Part shown: one piece after another, positions 29,830-39,019 of the stretch
Numbering within the stretch: the first letter of the stretch is position 1
Layout: each line of letters opens with the position of its first letter
Source: Prochlorococcus sp. AG-355-M18
GTDB taxonomy: Bacteria; Cyanobacteriota; Cyanobacteriia; PCC-6307; Cyanobiaceae
Assembly (NCBI GenBank): GCA_003280725.1
Contig: QCED01000001.1
Location: 1 to 64,000, forward strand
Direction: 5' to 3'
DNA length: 64,000 bases
Notes under the pieces: generated by a model
Database searches by the model: none
Seen by the model: the letters and a program-made list of their open reading frames with translations, nothing else
What the model was told of the DNA's origin: nothing
Position numbers and translations under genes: made by a program

Positions 29830-29895
29830 AGTTTGGTTTTTTTTGCTTTTAAATTAATTCTGATGTGTAAAATATTAATTACTTAAATCAGAGAA

Positions 29896-30486
29896 TTGAT
29901 TACCTTCATTTTTCTATTATGTTTTTTCGCTGGTTATGCTGGATTTGAAGTAAGGACTTCCGGAGACAAAATTGGTGGCACGCCACCAGATGGCAGATTA
30001 GCAAAGTTCTGGAAACATTCTTTTAATTTCAACGGCAAAACAAACAGAAGAGATTTCTGGATTACTCAAGGATTGATATTTTTACTATATTTATTTTCAG
30101 TCCTAATTAGTATTACCCTCTTTTTAGATAGAAATTTTGGGATAGATTATAATTATACTTACTATCAATGGAATGGTGTAAGACAATATATTTTAGTATC
30201 TATTTATGGTTTTTCTGCAGTTTCTTTAATCCCAAGTATTTCTCTTCAAGTTCGTCGTTTGAGAGATGCTGCCAAAAATCCTTGGTGAAAACTGATAAGT
30301 TTAATTCCTTTTCTTGGTGGAATTATATTATTAATTTTCTATTTGAGTCCATCAAGAGAAAAAAGGTTACCAATGACATTACAAGAAAGACTTAATGAAG
30401 TTGAAGATTTACTTGATCAAGGAACTATTGATGAAGAAGAGTATAAATATATGAGAAAAAAAATACTCACAAAATATGTGGATTAA
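29896..30486 (+). pseudogene. DUF805 membrane protein with SHOCT tail, interrupted by an in-frame TGA
   Basis: From TTG at 29896 the frame encodes a DUF805-type membrane protein: a helix at residues 1-16, FNFNGKTNRRDFWITQG near residue 45, two further helices, and SLQVRRLRDAAKNPW at residues 116-130. A TGA at 30286-30288 stands where the family has a second Trp. The same frame then continues KLISLIPFLGGIILLIFYLS and ends with a SHOCT-like module, EDLLDQGTIDEEEYKYMRKK, stopping at 30484-30486. A TGG to TGA change explains this. Either the gene is dead, or a truncated 130-residue protein and a separate tail (ATG at 30373) are made. Confidence 0.75.
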
Positions 30487-30524
30487 AAAACCCCAAGTAG
30501 CATGACATCTCATGAAGTTACTTG
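30485..30524 (-). terminator. Terminator downstream of tRNA-Asn
   Basis: On the minus strand CAAGTA (30519-30524) pairs with TACTTG (30494-30499), an inner CATGA/TCATG stem extends the hairpin, and GGGG TTTTTT follows. It begins 22 bases after the tRNA 3' end. Under the insertion model this terminator came with the element. Confidence 0.5.
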
Positions 30525-30546
30525 AAGTCTCTTGACGTTTATTGAA

Positions 30547-30618
<72 letters not shown>

Positions 30619-30628
30619 ATATAAAATG

Positions 30629-30658
30629 AATTTAGCTCTTTAAAGTGCCTTATGACAA
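30629..30658 (-). promoter_or_regulatory. Putative tRNA-Asn promoter
   Basis: On the minus strand TTGTCA (30653-30658) and TAAATT (30629-30634) are spaced 18 bases, ending 10 bases before the tRNA. This is a plausible sigma70-type pair; there is no other evidence. Confidence 0.4.
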
Positions 30659-30667
30659 GTAAAAGAA

Positions 30668-31342
30668 TTAATTATATTGAAATTTTGATGGTTCTTGCCA
30701 ACTAGATAACAAACCATTTTTCAACTCTGCTACTGCATCAGCGTAGATTAATTCTTCATAACGGTGAGTAATCCATAAAGCGGATAAAGGTTTTTTATGG
30801 TCACTTGTAAGATTTTTAATAGTTTTTAAGACTTTTAATTGACTGGTTTTATCAAGTAACGCTGTAGGCTCATCCAAAAGAATAAAATTTCTATTACTAA
30901 TAAGAGCACATGCAATAGTTAAGCGTTGTTTTTGTCCGCCGCTTAAAGTATGAACTGGCCTTTTTTCAAAACCAGCCAATCCAACCTGTTTAAGCACAAT
31001 TTCAATTTTTTGATTAATTTCACAATCGCTTATGTTTTGATTAATGTTAATTAGAAGTTCGCTCCTGCAATTTGGCATCAATATTTGATGATCAGGATTT
31101 TGAAATACCATACCAATATTTGCATTACAATTAATAGTTCCATTTTTGGGTTGAATTATTCCATTCATTAATTTTAAAAGAGTACTTTTTCCAGTTCCAT
31201 TTTTACCAACGACCATCCAAAATCCGGGCTTTTCTATTGATAAATTACATTTAAAAATTAAATTTTCCTTTTTTTCAGGATATGAAAAAGAAACATCTTT
31301 GAAATGTATTTGAGGTATTTCATTTTCAAAAGAATTTCTCAT
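30668..31342 (-). CDS. ABC transporter ATP-binding protein, CbiO/EcfA-like
   Basis: A single ABC ATPase domain of 224 residues: Walker A VGKNGTGKSTLLKLM near residue 42, Q-loop VFQNPDHQIL, signature HTLSGGQKQRLTIA near residue 130, and Walker B FILLDEPTA with a switch His in WITHRYEEL. The Q-loop NPDHQ is typical of energy-coupling-factor (CbiO/EcfA) ATPases for vitamins or metals. No membrane partner is adjacent, so the substrate is unknown. It lies 8 bases after the UPF0367 gene on the same strand. Confidence 0.88.
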   Translation of the reverse strand: MRNSFENEIPQIHFKDVSFSYPEKKENLIFKCNLSIEKPGFWMVVGKNGTGKSTLLKLMNGIIQPKNGTINCNANIGMVFQNPDHQILMPNCRSELLININQNISDCEINQKIEIVLKQVGLAGFEKRPVHTLSGGQKQRLTIACALISNRNFILLDEPTALLDKTSQLKVLKTIKNLTSDHKKPLSALWITHRYEELIYADAVAELKNGLLSSWQEPSKFQYN

Positions 31343-31350
31343 TAATTCTA

Positions 31351-31623
31351 TTAATCTATATTTAGCGAAAACCCTGGTTTTTTAGCTCCTCCTGCTACTG
31401 ATGATTTTTCATACATCTGTACAGAAATAATTTCTTGAGCTCTTACAGAAATTAATTTATCTTGAACTTTATCGCAACTTAACTCAATCAAAGTTGAGCT
31501 ATCTAAAGTTTCATTCATAGAGTTTTTTATTTCGTCATAAATTTTTTTAACATCTTCGAATTCTTTCTTCTGAATTGAAAGCGGAAAGGGCGAATATCTG
31601 AGACTTAGCTCTAGCGAATACAT
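31351..31623 (-). CDS. UPF0367 family protein
   Basis: A 90-residue protein with the family start YSLELSLRYSPFPLSIQKKE, the middle IELSCDKVQDKLISVRAQEI and a C-terminal tail SSVAGGAKKPGFSLNID. It matches the small cyanobacterial UPF0367 proteins, which have no assigned function. It is soluble with no cysteine pattern of note. It is followed by the ABC ATPase gene 8 bases later, probably in one transcript. Confidence 0.8.
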   Translation of the reverse strand: MYSLELSLRYSPFPLSIQKKEFEDVKKIYDEIKNSMNETLDSSTLIELSCDKVQDKLISVRAQEIISVQMYEKSSVAGGAKKPGFSLNID

Positions 31624-31776
31624 AGTAATTGTCGAAACTCTCTCTAATAATAATAAAAATTCTTCGCCAGAAAGTTATTTTAAATTAAATTCTTTTGAGA
31701 AAATTATATAAAAGATCTTTAAATACAATTATTATGTCTATAGGAGATTTAATTATGCAATTTAAATAATCATTTT

Positions 31777-32745
31777 ATGGAAATAGCAAATGATATCACT
31801 TCTCTGGTTGGAAATACTCCATTAGTAAAATTAAACCGAATCAGAAAGTACTTTAATTGTTACCCAGAAATAATAGCCAAGCTTGAGAGTTTCAATCCAT
31901 CAGCATCTGTTAAAGATAGAATTGCTTATTCAATGTTATGTAAAGCTGAAGAAGAAGGATTAATAACACCAGATAAAACAACACTTATTGAAGCAACAAG
32001 TGGCAATACTGGAATTGCATTAGCAATGGTTGCCGCAGCAAAAGGATATAAATTGATATTAACTATGCCAGATACGATGAGTGTTGAAAGAAGGGCAATG
32101 TTGAGAGCATATGGAGCTGAATTACAACTAACCCCTGGTCAAGAAGGAATGAAAGGAGCATTAGATTTAGCTAATGATTTGTCTTCAAGCATTGCCAATA
32201 GCTATCAATTTAATCAATTTGAAAATTTCGCTAATCCTGATATTCATGAGAAAACAACAGCGCAAGAGATATGGACTCAATCTAATAATTATTTAGATGG
32301 ATTAGTTACAGGAGTAGGCACTGGAGGAACAATTACTGGTTGCGCACGTTTTTTAAAAAAAGTTAATCCAAGTTGCAAAATTTATGCTGTGGAACCTAAA
32401 AAAAGTGCTGTAATTTCAGGAGAAAAAGCGGGTTCTCATTCGATTCAAGGAATTGGAGCAGGTTTCGTACCAAAGGTTCTTAATACACAATTAATAGACG
32501 AAATTATAAAAATAGATGACGATGAAGCTTTTTATTATGGACGTTTATTAGCTCGATTGGAAGGTCTTTTATCAGGAATTAGCAGCGGTGCAGCTTTAGC
32601 AGCAACTATAAAAATTAGTGAAAGGAAAGAACTAATGAATAAAAGATTAATAGTAATTCTTCCAAGTTTTGGTGAAAGATACTTATCAACGGCAATGTTT
32701 GAATCGAATACTTCAATTCTCGCCAGAAAAGATGGTTATCTTTAA
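31777..32745 (+). CDS. cysK: Cysteine synthase (O-acetylserine sulfhydrylase)
   Basis: A PLP enzyme that makes cysteine from O-acetylserine and sulfide. The PLP lysine is in SFNPSASVKDRIAYSM (near residue 46). The substrate loop is EATSGNTGIALAMVAA and the phosphate loop TGVGTGGTITGCARF. The 322-residue length is normal, and the C-terminal block LLSGISSGAALAA is present. cysK rather than cysM is chosen by length and overall pattern. It is followed after 15 bases by the DnaJ-domain gene. Confidence 0.94.
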   Translation: MEIANDITSLVGNTPLVKLNRIRKYFNCYPEIIAKLESFNPSASVKDRIAYSMLCKAEEEGLITPDKTTLIEATSGNTGIALAMVAAAKGYKLILTMPDTMSVERRAMLRAYGAELQLTPGQEGMKGALDLANDLSSSIANSYQFNQFENFANPDIHEKTTAQEIWTQSNNYLDGLVTGVGTGGTITGCARFLKKVNPSCKIYAVEPKKSAVISGEKAGSHSIQGIGAGFVPKVLNTQLIDEIIKIDDDEAFYYGRLLARLEGLLSGISSGAALAATIKISERKELMNKRLIVILPSFGERYLSTAMFESNTSILARKDGYL

Positions 32746-32760
32746 CGCCTCATTTGAAAA

Positions 32761-33438
32761 ATGAAAAAAAATTTTTATGAAGAATTAGGTTTAAAAAAAA
32801 ATGCCTCCAAAAATGAAATAAAATCTTCATATCGTTCTTTAGTTAAGCAACATCATCCAGATGCTGGGGGAGACAAAGAACGATTTCTTGCAATACAAAA
32901 TGCCTGGGAAACTTTAAATGACCCTATAGAAAAAGAAAAATATGATAGAAAAATTTACTCACCCAGCAACGAATTTGATTCATTAAATGAAAATTGGGAA
33001 GATAAATTTAATTCAAAAAAATATAGTTCTTCAATTAAAGACAAAGAAGTTGAGATATGGATTAAAGAGATATATACACCTATCAATAGATTAATTAGCC
33101 AAATAATTAAACCTTTAAATCATGAGATCAAACAACTATCCGCGGATCCTTATGATGACCAATTAATGGAAAATTTTTGTAATTACATCAACCTTTCACA
33201 AAAAAAAATAGAAAAAGTTGATAATATTTACAATAAAAAATTGGTACCAACATCTATTGCAGCTTTAGGCTTAGATCTTTATCATTGTTTTTCACAAGTT
33301 AAAGATGCACTTTCAGAGCTTGATAGATATACCCAAGGATATGTAGATGATTACTTATTTGATGGCAAAGAAATGATTAAAGAAGCAAAAAGAATTCAAT
33401 CAAAAATGTCATCAGAGAAAAAAAATAAAAATTTTTAA
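32761..33438 (+). CDS. DnaJ-domain protein
   Basis: The first 65 residues are a J-domain: NFYEELGLKKNASKNEIKSS, the HPD tripeptide in VKQHHPDAGGDKERF, and AWETLNDPIEKEKYDRKI. The remaining 160 residues are charged and helical, with no Gly/Phe or zinc-finger region, so it is a type III J-protein that stimulates a DnaK. The C-terminal part (IYTPINRLISQIIKPLNHEI, then CFSQVKDALSELDRY) is unfamiliar and probably sets client specificity. Convergent with ndhO. Confidence 0.88.
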   Translation: MKKNFYEELGLKKNASKNEIKSSYRSLVKQHHPDAGGDKERFLAIQNAWETLNDPIEKEKYDRKIYSPSNEFDSLNENWEDKFNSKKYSSSIKDKEVEIWIKEIYTPINRLISQIIKPLNHEIKQLSADPYDDQLMENFCNYINLSQKKIEKVDNIYNKKLVPTSIAALGLDLYHCFSQVKDALSELDRYTQGYVDDYLFDGKEMIKEAKRIQSKMSSEKKNKNF

Positions 33439-33446
33439 AAATAAAT

Positions 33447-33683
33447 TTATAAAGTATATTCTTTAAGTTGATCTAATTTCAACCAAACATCTGGAACAGG
33501 TCTACGCCATCGAACCTGAGCATATTCTTCTTTGACTGAAAGAATCTCTCCAGGACCTTCAAAAATATAATTAGGTAAATCATTATCACTAGCTAACGCC
33601 TCGATACTTTTTTTATAATTTTCTCTATCGACAAAAACTAAGCTTCCTTTTTTGAGAGGTTTCTTTGGAATAGAATCTGTCAT
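33447..33683 (-). CDS. ndhO: NDH-1 subunit NdhO
   Basis: A 78-residue subunit of the photosynthetic NDH-1 complex. The start IPKKPLKKGSLVFVDRENY, the SH3-like core IFEGPGEILSVKEEYAQVRW and the ending RRPVPDVWLKLDQLKEY are family-typical. NdhO sits at the cytoplasmic arm near the ferredoxin site and tunes complex stability and activity. It is convergent with the DnaJ-domain gene, 8 bases apart. Confidence 0.93.
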   Translation of the reverse strand: MTDSIPKKPLKKGSLVFVDRENYKKSIEALASDNDLPNYIFEGPGEILSVKEEYAQVRWRRPVPDVWLKLDQLKEYTL

Positions 33684-33820
33684 TATGAAGTAATAAAAGT
33701 TATTTGAAATTTATTATACAAAATCTTGTTTGATAAATATTTAAAAAAAATGGATAAGAGAATAATAATTACAAACTTCAAAAAAATTTAATAGCCTTTA
33801 ATGATAGATATCTATTAAAT

Positions 33821-34747
33821 ATGCGTCTTTTACTGCTTGGCTGTACTGGATTTGTTGGTAAAGAATTAGTACCAACACTAATCAATGAAAATCACGAAAT
33901 ATATATTGTAAGTAGAAAACCCATAAGTCAATTAAAGCTTGATTTAGATTTCAATAAATTTAAATTTGTTCAAATAGATTTATCAAAAGAACATAACTGG
34001 AATAATAAAAATCTTCTAAACATTCTAAGAGAGACAGAGGGAATTATTAACTTAATGGGAGAACCTATAGCAGAAAAAAAATGGACTTTAGTACAAAAAA
34101 AGGAGATTGAAAATAGTCGTATTAATACTACGAAATTCATGATGAAGACTCTTAAAAATTTAAAAATAAACCCAAAAGTCATTATAAATGGATCAGCAAT
34201 AGGATATTACGGTACAAGTTTGTCTGGAGAGTTCACTGAAAATAGTATTGGAGGAAAAGACTTTTTAGCTAATCTTTGCAAAAAATGGGAAGCGGTCGCT
34301 GCTGAAAAACCATTTTTCTCAAGGTTAGTTATTTTTAGAATTGGAATTGTTCTAGAGGCAGATGGAGGAGCATTAGGAAAAATGCTCCCTATATTTAAAG
34401 TTGGATTAGGTGGACCAATTGGAGGTGGTAAGCAATGGATGAGTTGGATTCATAGAACTGATTTATGCGCATTAATTACTCAAGCATTAGTTGACAAAAA
34501 GTATTCGGGAGTATTGAACGCTGTTGCACCAAATCCAGTATTAATGAGAGACTTTTCTCAGACTTTAGGAAAATGTCTAAATAGACCTAATTTACTTCCA
34601 GTGCCGGGAGCGGTTTTAAAAATATTGTTAGGAGATGGAGCAAAAGTTGTATTAGAAGGACAAAAAGTTATTAGCAGTAAACTCAAAAATTATACTTTTA
34701 AATATCCTCTTCTTGAGAAAGCAATTTACGCCTCCACCAAGAATTAA
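33821..34747 (+). CDS. NAD(P)-dependent epimerase, TIGR01777 (SulA-like) family
   Basis: An SDR-type Rossmann protein: N-terminal MRLLLLGCTGFVGKELVPTL, then IINLMGEPIAEKKWT (about residue 72), IINGSAIGYYGTSLSGEFTE near residue 120 with the YYG motif, and LVIFRIGIVLEADGGALGKM. The C-terminal block contains WMSWIHRTDL and GVLNAVAPNPV. These are hallmarks of the TIGR01777 family, present in plastids and bacteria and often annotated as cell-division inhibitor SulA without good support. The substrate is unknown. Its 3' end overlaps the convergent membrane protein gene by 50 bases. Confidence 0.88.
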   Translation: MRLLLLGCTGFVGKELVPTLINENHEIYIVSRKPISQLKLDLDFNKFKFVQIDLSKEHNWNNKNLLNILRETEGIINLMGEPIAEKKWTLVQKKEIENSRINTTKFMMKTLKNLKINPKVIINGSAIGYYGTSLSGEFTENSIGGKDFLANLCKKWEAVAAEKPFFSRLVIFRIGIVLEADGGALGKMLPIFKVGLGGPIGGGKQWMSWIHRTDLCALITQALVDKKYSGVLNAVAPNPVLMRDFSQTLGKCLNRPNLLPVPGAVLKILLGDGAKVVLEGQKVISSKLKNYTFKYPLLEKAIYASTKN

Positions 34748-34967
34748 TACCATTTACTAAAGCACCAATAATAAGAATTGTTATCAATGGAACTATAAGA
34801 GGATTCCAAACTATCTGAATAAAATTAATAAAAATAAATATGTCATTAAATTGCATGATGATTGCAAAAATAAAAAATATTGCAAAAAAAATTACTGTGA
34901 ATAAATTTATTAATAACAAATTATCGATAATTTGTTTCAACTTATTTTGATTATTCTCCTTAGTCAT
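34698..34967 (-). CDS. Small two-helix membrane protein
   Basis: An 89-residue protein with a polar N-terminus (MTKENNQNKLKQIIDN) and two long hydrophobic helices, LLLINLFTVIFFAIFFIFAI near residue 18 and NPLIVPLITILIIGALVNGI near residue 55. It ends WWRRKLLSQEEDI. Its ATG overlaps the end of the upstream lpxB-like gene by 8 bases, consistent with translational coupling. No family was recognised. The last 50 bases overlap the convergent epimerase gene. Confidence 0.7.
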   Translation of the reverse strand: MTKENNQNKLKQIIDNLLLINLFTVIFFAIFFIFAIIMQFNDIFIFINFIQIVWNPLIVPLITILIIGALVNGINSWWRRKLLSQEEDI

Positions 34968-36162
34968 TTTTTATAACAATATTCATATCATCTACCATTT
35001 CATGACAAGCTTTGTTTTCACCCAGTCTTTTTTTAGCATTTTCATTACATGAGATCATAAACTTCTTATTTAGCTTTATAAAATATATTATTTTTATGAT
35101 TAATTTTATTGTCTGATTGATTTGATCATTTTTATCTTTGTAATTACTGGCACAAAAAACATATTTTCCAAGCAAACGTCTTTGCGCTTCTGCAAAAGTT
35201 TTTGTAAATTGTGGACCTTTGCCTTCAATCTGAATAACCGGTTTTCCCAATCCAATCGCTTGCTCTGCTGCTGTTCCTGCCATGCTGATACAGCATCTAC
35301 TTTTCAATAATATTTTGTCAAAATTATTCCAATATATTTTCACCTCTAAAAATTTATATTGGAATTTCAAGAGATTTTTATCTTTTATATTTTCTAGTTT
35401 TAACCATCCTCTTTTTTGAAATATCTCCTTTATTTTTAATGAAGATAGAGCATTAACTAATGCAAAATTAAACTTAATTTTTTGAAAATATCTTAATTCT
35501 GACAATGCCTCTAATACCTCTAAAATCAAAACAAAATTGTCTAAAATCTCAGGGAATCTACTTCCTGGAAATAATCCAATACTAAATTCAGCTTTATCTA
35601 ATTCTTTGTTTCTAGGGAAAAACTTATCCATAAATGGGTTGCCTAAAAAAGACACTTTCTTTTTTAATTGCAAAGTTAAATCATTAGCTGTAAGGAAATC
35701 TCTCGTGTATATTTTTTTTGCTTTTTGTGAGAGCAAGAAAAATTTAGAAGGCCATGGCAATTTCAACTTCCCTTCATAATGACTGGAATAAGCAACTAGA
35801 TATGTAAAAAAATCTTTCTTACAAACCCATGCAAAAAAAACTGGCACAATATCTCCAACTACAAAAAAATAATCATATTTTTTTCTTATTTTAAAAGTTA
35901 AATAGAATCTTTTTAGAAGATAAAATATTTCTCCTCCGAATATCTCAGTGAGTCTTCCCTTAAAAGAATTATAGCCAATTCCTCCAGTACTAAATTCTTT
36001 AGTTTTACCGATAATCTTAATTTTTTCTTTTTCATAATGGTTTCCTAAACCAACAATTGGCAAAGCATGTACAGAATAACCACTTTTTACCAATTGCTTA
36101 GCTATTAGACTGCCAGATAGATCTTCTCCATGCCCATTACTTAATATTAAAATTCTAAACAA
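34960..36162 (-). CDS. Lipid-A-disaccharide synthase-related glycosyltransferase
   Basis: A 400-residue GT-B type protein. The N-terminus MFRILILSNGHGEDLSGSLI and the FFVVGDIVPVFFAWVC block, then IGLFPGSRFPEI near residue 200 and SMAGTAAEQAIGLGKPVIQI near residue 295, match the cyanobacterial/plant LpxB-related (TIGR03492) group. Picocyanobacteria lack typical lipid A, so the acceptor is probably something else; the product is unknown. It begins right after a TPR-like gene (1-base gap) and is coupled to the small membrane protein downstream. Confidence 0.85.
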   Translation of the reverse strand: MFRILILSNGHGEDLSGSLIAKQLVKSGYSVHALPIVGLGNHYEKEKIKIIGKTKEFSTGGIGYNSFKGRLTEIFGGEIFYLLKRFYLTFKIRKKYDYFFVVGDIVPVFFAWVCKKDFFTYLVAYSSHYEGKLKLPWPSKFFLLSQKAKKIYTRDFLTANDLTLQLKKKVSFLGNPFMDKFFPRNKELDKAEFSIGLFPGSRFPEILDNFVLILEVLEALSELRYFQKIKFNFALVNALSSLKIKEIFQKRGWLKLENIKDKNLLKFQYKFLEVKIYWNNFDKILLKSRCCISMAGTAAEQAIGLGKPVIQIEGKGPQFTKTFAEAQRRLLGKYVFCASNYKDKNDQINQTIKLIIKIIYFIKLNKKFMISCNENAKKRLGENKACHEMVDDMNIVIKND

Positions 36163-36163
36163 T

Positions 36164-36592
36164 TTACAATTCCAACCATTTTTTTACTTTGGTTAACTCA
36201 GGCCAATCTGGATATCTACTTAATCCGTCTTCAACAGATTCTTTTAACTCAATTTTAACATCTGGCATCATCATAGACATTTTTTTTATTAACTCAATAT
36301 GATCCCTAACACCTTTATTATTAGTAGCCAAAAGAGCTAAAGACAAATTCATTCTTGCTTGTGGATCTTGCTGATTTAATCGAACAGCTTGTCTGGCAGC
36401 TGCCAAAGCTTCTTCATTATTTTTTAAAAGTAATTGAAGCCATGATAAACAAGTCCAGGCAGCAAAATGATTTGGAATTTGCTGTATAATTTTTTGAAAA
36501 TCTTGAACGATTGGAATTAAATCTTGCCCTGCTTTATATCTTGATAGAGCTCCATTAAAATCCTCTTCGATGGGATTAATTTCGTTATTCAT
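36164..36592 (-). CDS. TPR-containing protein of unknown function
   Basis: A 142-residue helical protein with about three TPR-like helix pairs: LIPIVQDFQKIIQQIPNHFA (about residues 21-40), AWTCLSWLQLLLKNNEEALA and AARQAVRLNQQDPQARMNLS. The final part GLSRYPDWPELTKVKKWLEL is short. It is soluble with no signal peptide. It lies between the iscA-like gene (6-base gap) and the LpxB-related gene (1-base gap), all on the minus strand. Probably a protein-interaction factor. Confidence 0.8.
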   Translation of the reverse strand: MNNEINPIEEDFNGALSRYKAGQDLIPIVQDFQKIIQQIPNHFAAWTCLSWLQLLLKNNEEALAAARQAVRLNQQDPQARMNLSLALLATNNKGVRDHIELIKKMSMMMPDVKIELKESVEDGLSRYPDWPELTKVKKWLEL

Positions 36593-36598
36593 TATTTA

Positions 36599-36991
36599 TT
36601 AAACTGCAAAAGAACTTCCACAACCGCAAGTTTGAGAAGCATTGGGATTTACAAAATTAAAGCCGCCTCCAATTAATTCCTTACTAAAATCTAATTGCAT
36701 TCCGTAAATATATAAGAGACTTTTAGGATCACAAACTACTTGAAAGCTTTGATCAGCTTTCAATGAATAATCGTAAACTTTATCATCGGAATTTATTTCG
36801 TTAGTTCCTATAAAATCCATCGTATAACTCATCCCACTACAACCACCTGATCTTACTCCTACCCTTAATGCTTTTTTATCACTTTGACCCTTCAATAAAT
36901 TTGAAATTTGCTCTATAGCATCATTAGTAATTAAGATACCTTTGCCATCATCAGAATTTTTAATTTCCTGTTTAACTTCTACATTTTCCAT
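36599..36991 (-). CDS. HesB/IscA/SufA-type iron-sulfur assembly protein
   Basis: An A-type Fe-S carrier. The three conserved cysteines are Cys in RSGGCSGMSYTMDF and the C-terminal pair in SQTCGCGSSF. The FKELIGGGFNF-like KELIGGGFNFVNPNAS is also typical. From the ATG at 36991 the protein has 130 residues (MENVEVKQEIKN start). A longer frame to a TTG at 37051 adds 20 residues with no family resemblance, so I chose 36991. It is divergent from crtQ across about 100 bases. Confidence 0.93.
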   Translation of the reverse strand: MENVEVKQEIKNSDDGKGILITNDAIEQISNLLKGQSDKKALRVGVRSGGCSGMSYTMDFIGTNEINSDDKVYDYSLKADQSFQVVCDPKSLLYIYGMQLDFSKELIGGGFNFVNPNASQTCGCGSSFAV

Positions 36992-37090
36992 AAACGAGGG
37001 ATTTCTACTATTTATAATATAAAAACTTAATCGATAGGATGCATAGAACAAACGTTATCCAAACTTGATTTGTTATAATTCTAAGAAAAA

Positions 37091-38545
37091 GTGAAAATTG
37101 CAATAGTTGGTTCTGGATTAGCTGGTCTTACAGCAGCAGTCAATTTAGTTGATGAAGGCCACGAAGTAGAAATTTACGAGAGCAGGTCATTTTGGGGAGG
37201 TAAAGTAGGAAGTTGGGAAGATAAGGATGGCAACCACATAGAAATGGGTTTACATGTATTTTTTTACAATTATGCAAACCTTTTTAAATTAATGAAAAAA
37301 GTGGGTGCTCTAGACAATTTACTCCCGAAAGATCATACTCATTTATTCATCAATAATGGTGGTAATTTGAAATCTTTAGATTTCAGATTCCCCTTAGGCG
37401 CTCCATTTAACGGACTCAAAGCTTTTTTTACCACCGAACAACTTACTTGGGTAGATAAGTTCAGAAATGCCTTAGCTTTAGGGACAAGTCCAATAGTTAG
37501 AGGGTTGATAGACTATGAAGGCGCCATGAAAATAATTAGAGATCTAGATAAAGTTAGTTTTAAAGAATGGTTTTTAAACCATGGTGGAAGTGAAAAAAGT
37601 TTAGAAAGAATGTGGGATCCTATCGCATATGCATTAGGTTTTATTAATTGCAAAGATATTTCAGCAAGATGCATGCTAACTATATTCATGATGTTTGCTT
37701 CAAAAACAGAAGCCTCAAAACTTAATCTTTTAAAAGGTTCACCACATAAGTGGTTAACGCAACCTATCGTCGACTACATAACAAAGAAAGGAGCAAAAAT
37801 ACTTCTTAACCATAAGGTAGAAGAAATCATTTATGAAAAGGAATCTTCCTCTTATTCAGTAAATCAATTGAAAATATCTTCTCCTGAAGGAATTAAGACA
37901 GTATTTGCAGATAAATTTCTAGCTGCCTGTGATGTTCCAGGAATAAAAAAAATAATTCCAAAAGAATGGTATCAACTTAAAGAATTTGAAGGTTTAAAAA
38001 AACTTAGAGCTGTAGCTGTTGCAACAATCCAATTAAGATATGACGGTTGGGTTACTGAATTACAAAAAGATAATACTGGAAACGAACCAATAGGACTAGA
38101 TAACCTTCTTTATTCTGCTGATGCCTCTTTCAGTTGTTTCGCTGATTTAGCACTAGCAAGTCCAGCAGACTATAGAAAAAAAGATATGGGATCGCTTCTC
38201 CAATGTGTTTTAACTCCTGGCGATAGATGGATGGGAAGATCCACAGAAAGAATTACAAAAGAAATTGATGAAGAGGTTCGCCGTCTATTCCCATCCTCAA
38301 AAAATCTTAAATTGCTTTGGAGTAACGTGGTACAAATTCCACAATCACTCTATAGAGAATCTCCCGGTATGGAACCTTTCAGACCAGATCAAAAAACATC
38401 TATATCTAATTTCTTCATGGCTGGTAGTTATACAAAACAAGATTATATAGACTCTATGGAGGGAGCTACAATGAGCGGTCATTTAGCTGCCGCAGCAATT
38501 TTAGAAAAGAAAGCCGAATTAGCAAAAAATCTTGCTGTAAGTTAA
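37091..38545 (+). CDS. crtQ: Zeta-carotene desaturase (plant type)
   Basis: CrtQ (Zds) converts di-cis-zeta-carotene to 7,9,7',9'-tetra-cis-lycopene. The GTG start leads into [20 protein letters not shown], followed by [13 protein letters not shown] near residue 55. The C-terminal signature is [20 protein letters not shown] near residue 440. The 484-residue length fits plant-type Zds. The Z-ISO-like product (7568-8296) would supply its di-cis substrate. The SRPBCC gene follows after 3 bases. Confidence 0.96.
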   Translation: MKIAIVGSGLAGLTAAVNLVDEGHEVEIYESRSFWGGKVGSWEDKDGNHIEMGLHVFFYNYANLFKLMKKVGALDNLLPKDHTHLFINNGGNLKSLDFRFPLGAPFNGLKAFFTTEQLTWVDKFRNALALGTSPIVRGLIDYEGAMKIIRDLDKVSFKEWFLNHGGSEKSLERMWDPIAYALGFINCKDISARCMLTIFMMFASKTEASKLNLLKGSPHKWLTQPIVDYITKKGAKILLNHKVEEIIYEKESSSYSVNQLKISSPEGIKTVFADKFLAACDVPGIKKIIPKEWYQLKEFEGLKKLRAVAVATIQLRYDGWVTELQKDNTGNEPIGLDNLLYSADASFSCFADLALASPADYRKKDMGSLLQCVLTPGDRWMGRSTERITKEIDEEVRRLFPSSKNLKLLWSNVVQIPQSLYRESPGMEPFRPDQKTSISNFFMAGSYTKQDYIDSMEGATMSGHLAAAAILEKKAELAKNLAVS

Positions 38546-38548
38546 TAG

Positions 38549-39019
38549 ATGGGTACTTGGCTAAAACATGACGTAATAACAGTTGTTAATGCGCCTCTTG
38601 AAAATGTATGGGACACATGGAGCGATTTAGACTCAATGTCACTTTGGATGAGCTGGATTGAATCTGTAAAAACAGTTGACGAAGAAACTAATAAGTTACC
38701 AGATTTAACAGAATGGACTTTAGCTGCAAATGGCTTTAGGTTTAAATGGAAAGCTCAGATTACAGAAAGGGTTGAAAAAAGCAAACTTAAATGGAAATCA
38801 ATAGGAGGTTTACCAACTGAGGGATCAGTAGTTTTCGAAAGTAAAACTGATCAAATCACAACGGTAAATTTAGCAATAACTTATGAGCTACCAAAAATGA
38901 TTGCTCGGTTTATGGAAGAAAATATCTTAGGCAAGATGGTTACAAACGAATTACAGGCCAATATTGATAGGTTCAAAGATTTAGTTGAAAAGAACTATTC
39001 AAAAAATTTTTCTAACTGA
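38549..39019 (+). CDS. SRPBCC (START-like) family protein
   Basis: A 156-residue protein with the polyketide cyclase/dehydrase fold: VNAPLENVWDTWSDLDSMSL near the start, then WMSWIESVKTVD, and a C-terminal long helix ENILGKMVTNELQANIDRFK. This fold binds hydrophobic ligands in a deep cavity. In cyanobacteria the gene follows crtQ closely (3-base gap here), so a role in carotenoid handling is plausible but unproven. Its 3' end overlaps hemD by 8 bases. Confidence 0.88.
   Translation: MGTWLKHDVITVVNAPLENVWDTWSDLDSMSLWMSWIESVKTVDEETNKLPDLTEWTLAANGFRFKWKAQITERVEKSKLKWKSIGGLPTEGSVVFESKTDQITTVNLAITYELPKMIARFMEENILGKMVTNELQANIDRFKDLVEKNYSKNFSN

Noticed and set aside
30286..30288. TGA read as selenocysteine in the DUF805 gene
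   Set aside because: The position corresponds to Trp in the family, no selenocysteine insertion hairpin is evident, and the neighbouring genes are decaying.
26907..30546. A hidden integrase or recombinase in the island
   Set aside because: No frame has the size or the R-H-R-Y type pattern of a tyrosine recombinase or serine recombinase motifs; only the alpA-like gene is recombination-related.
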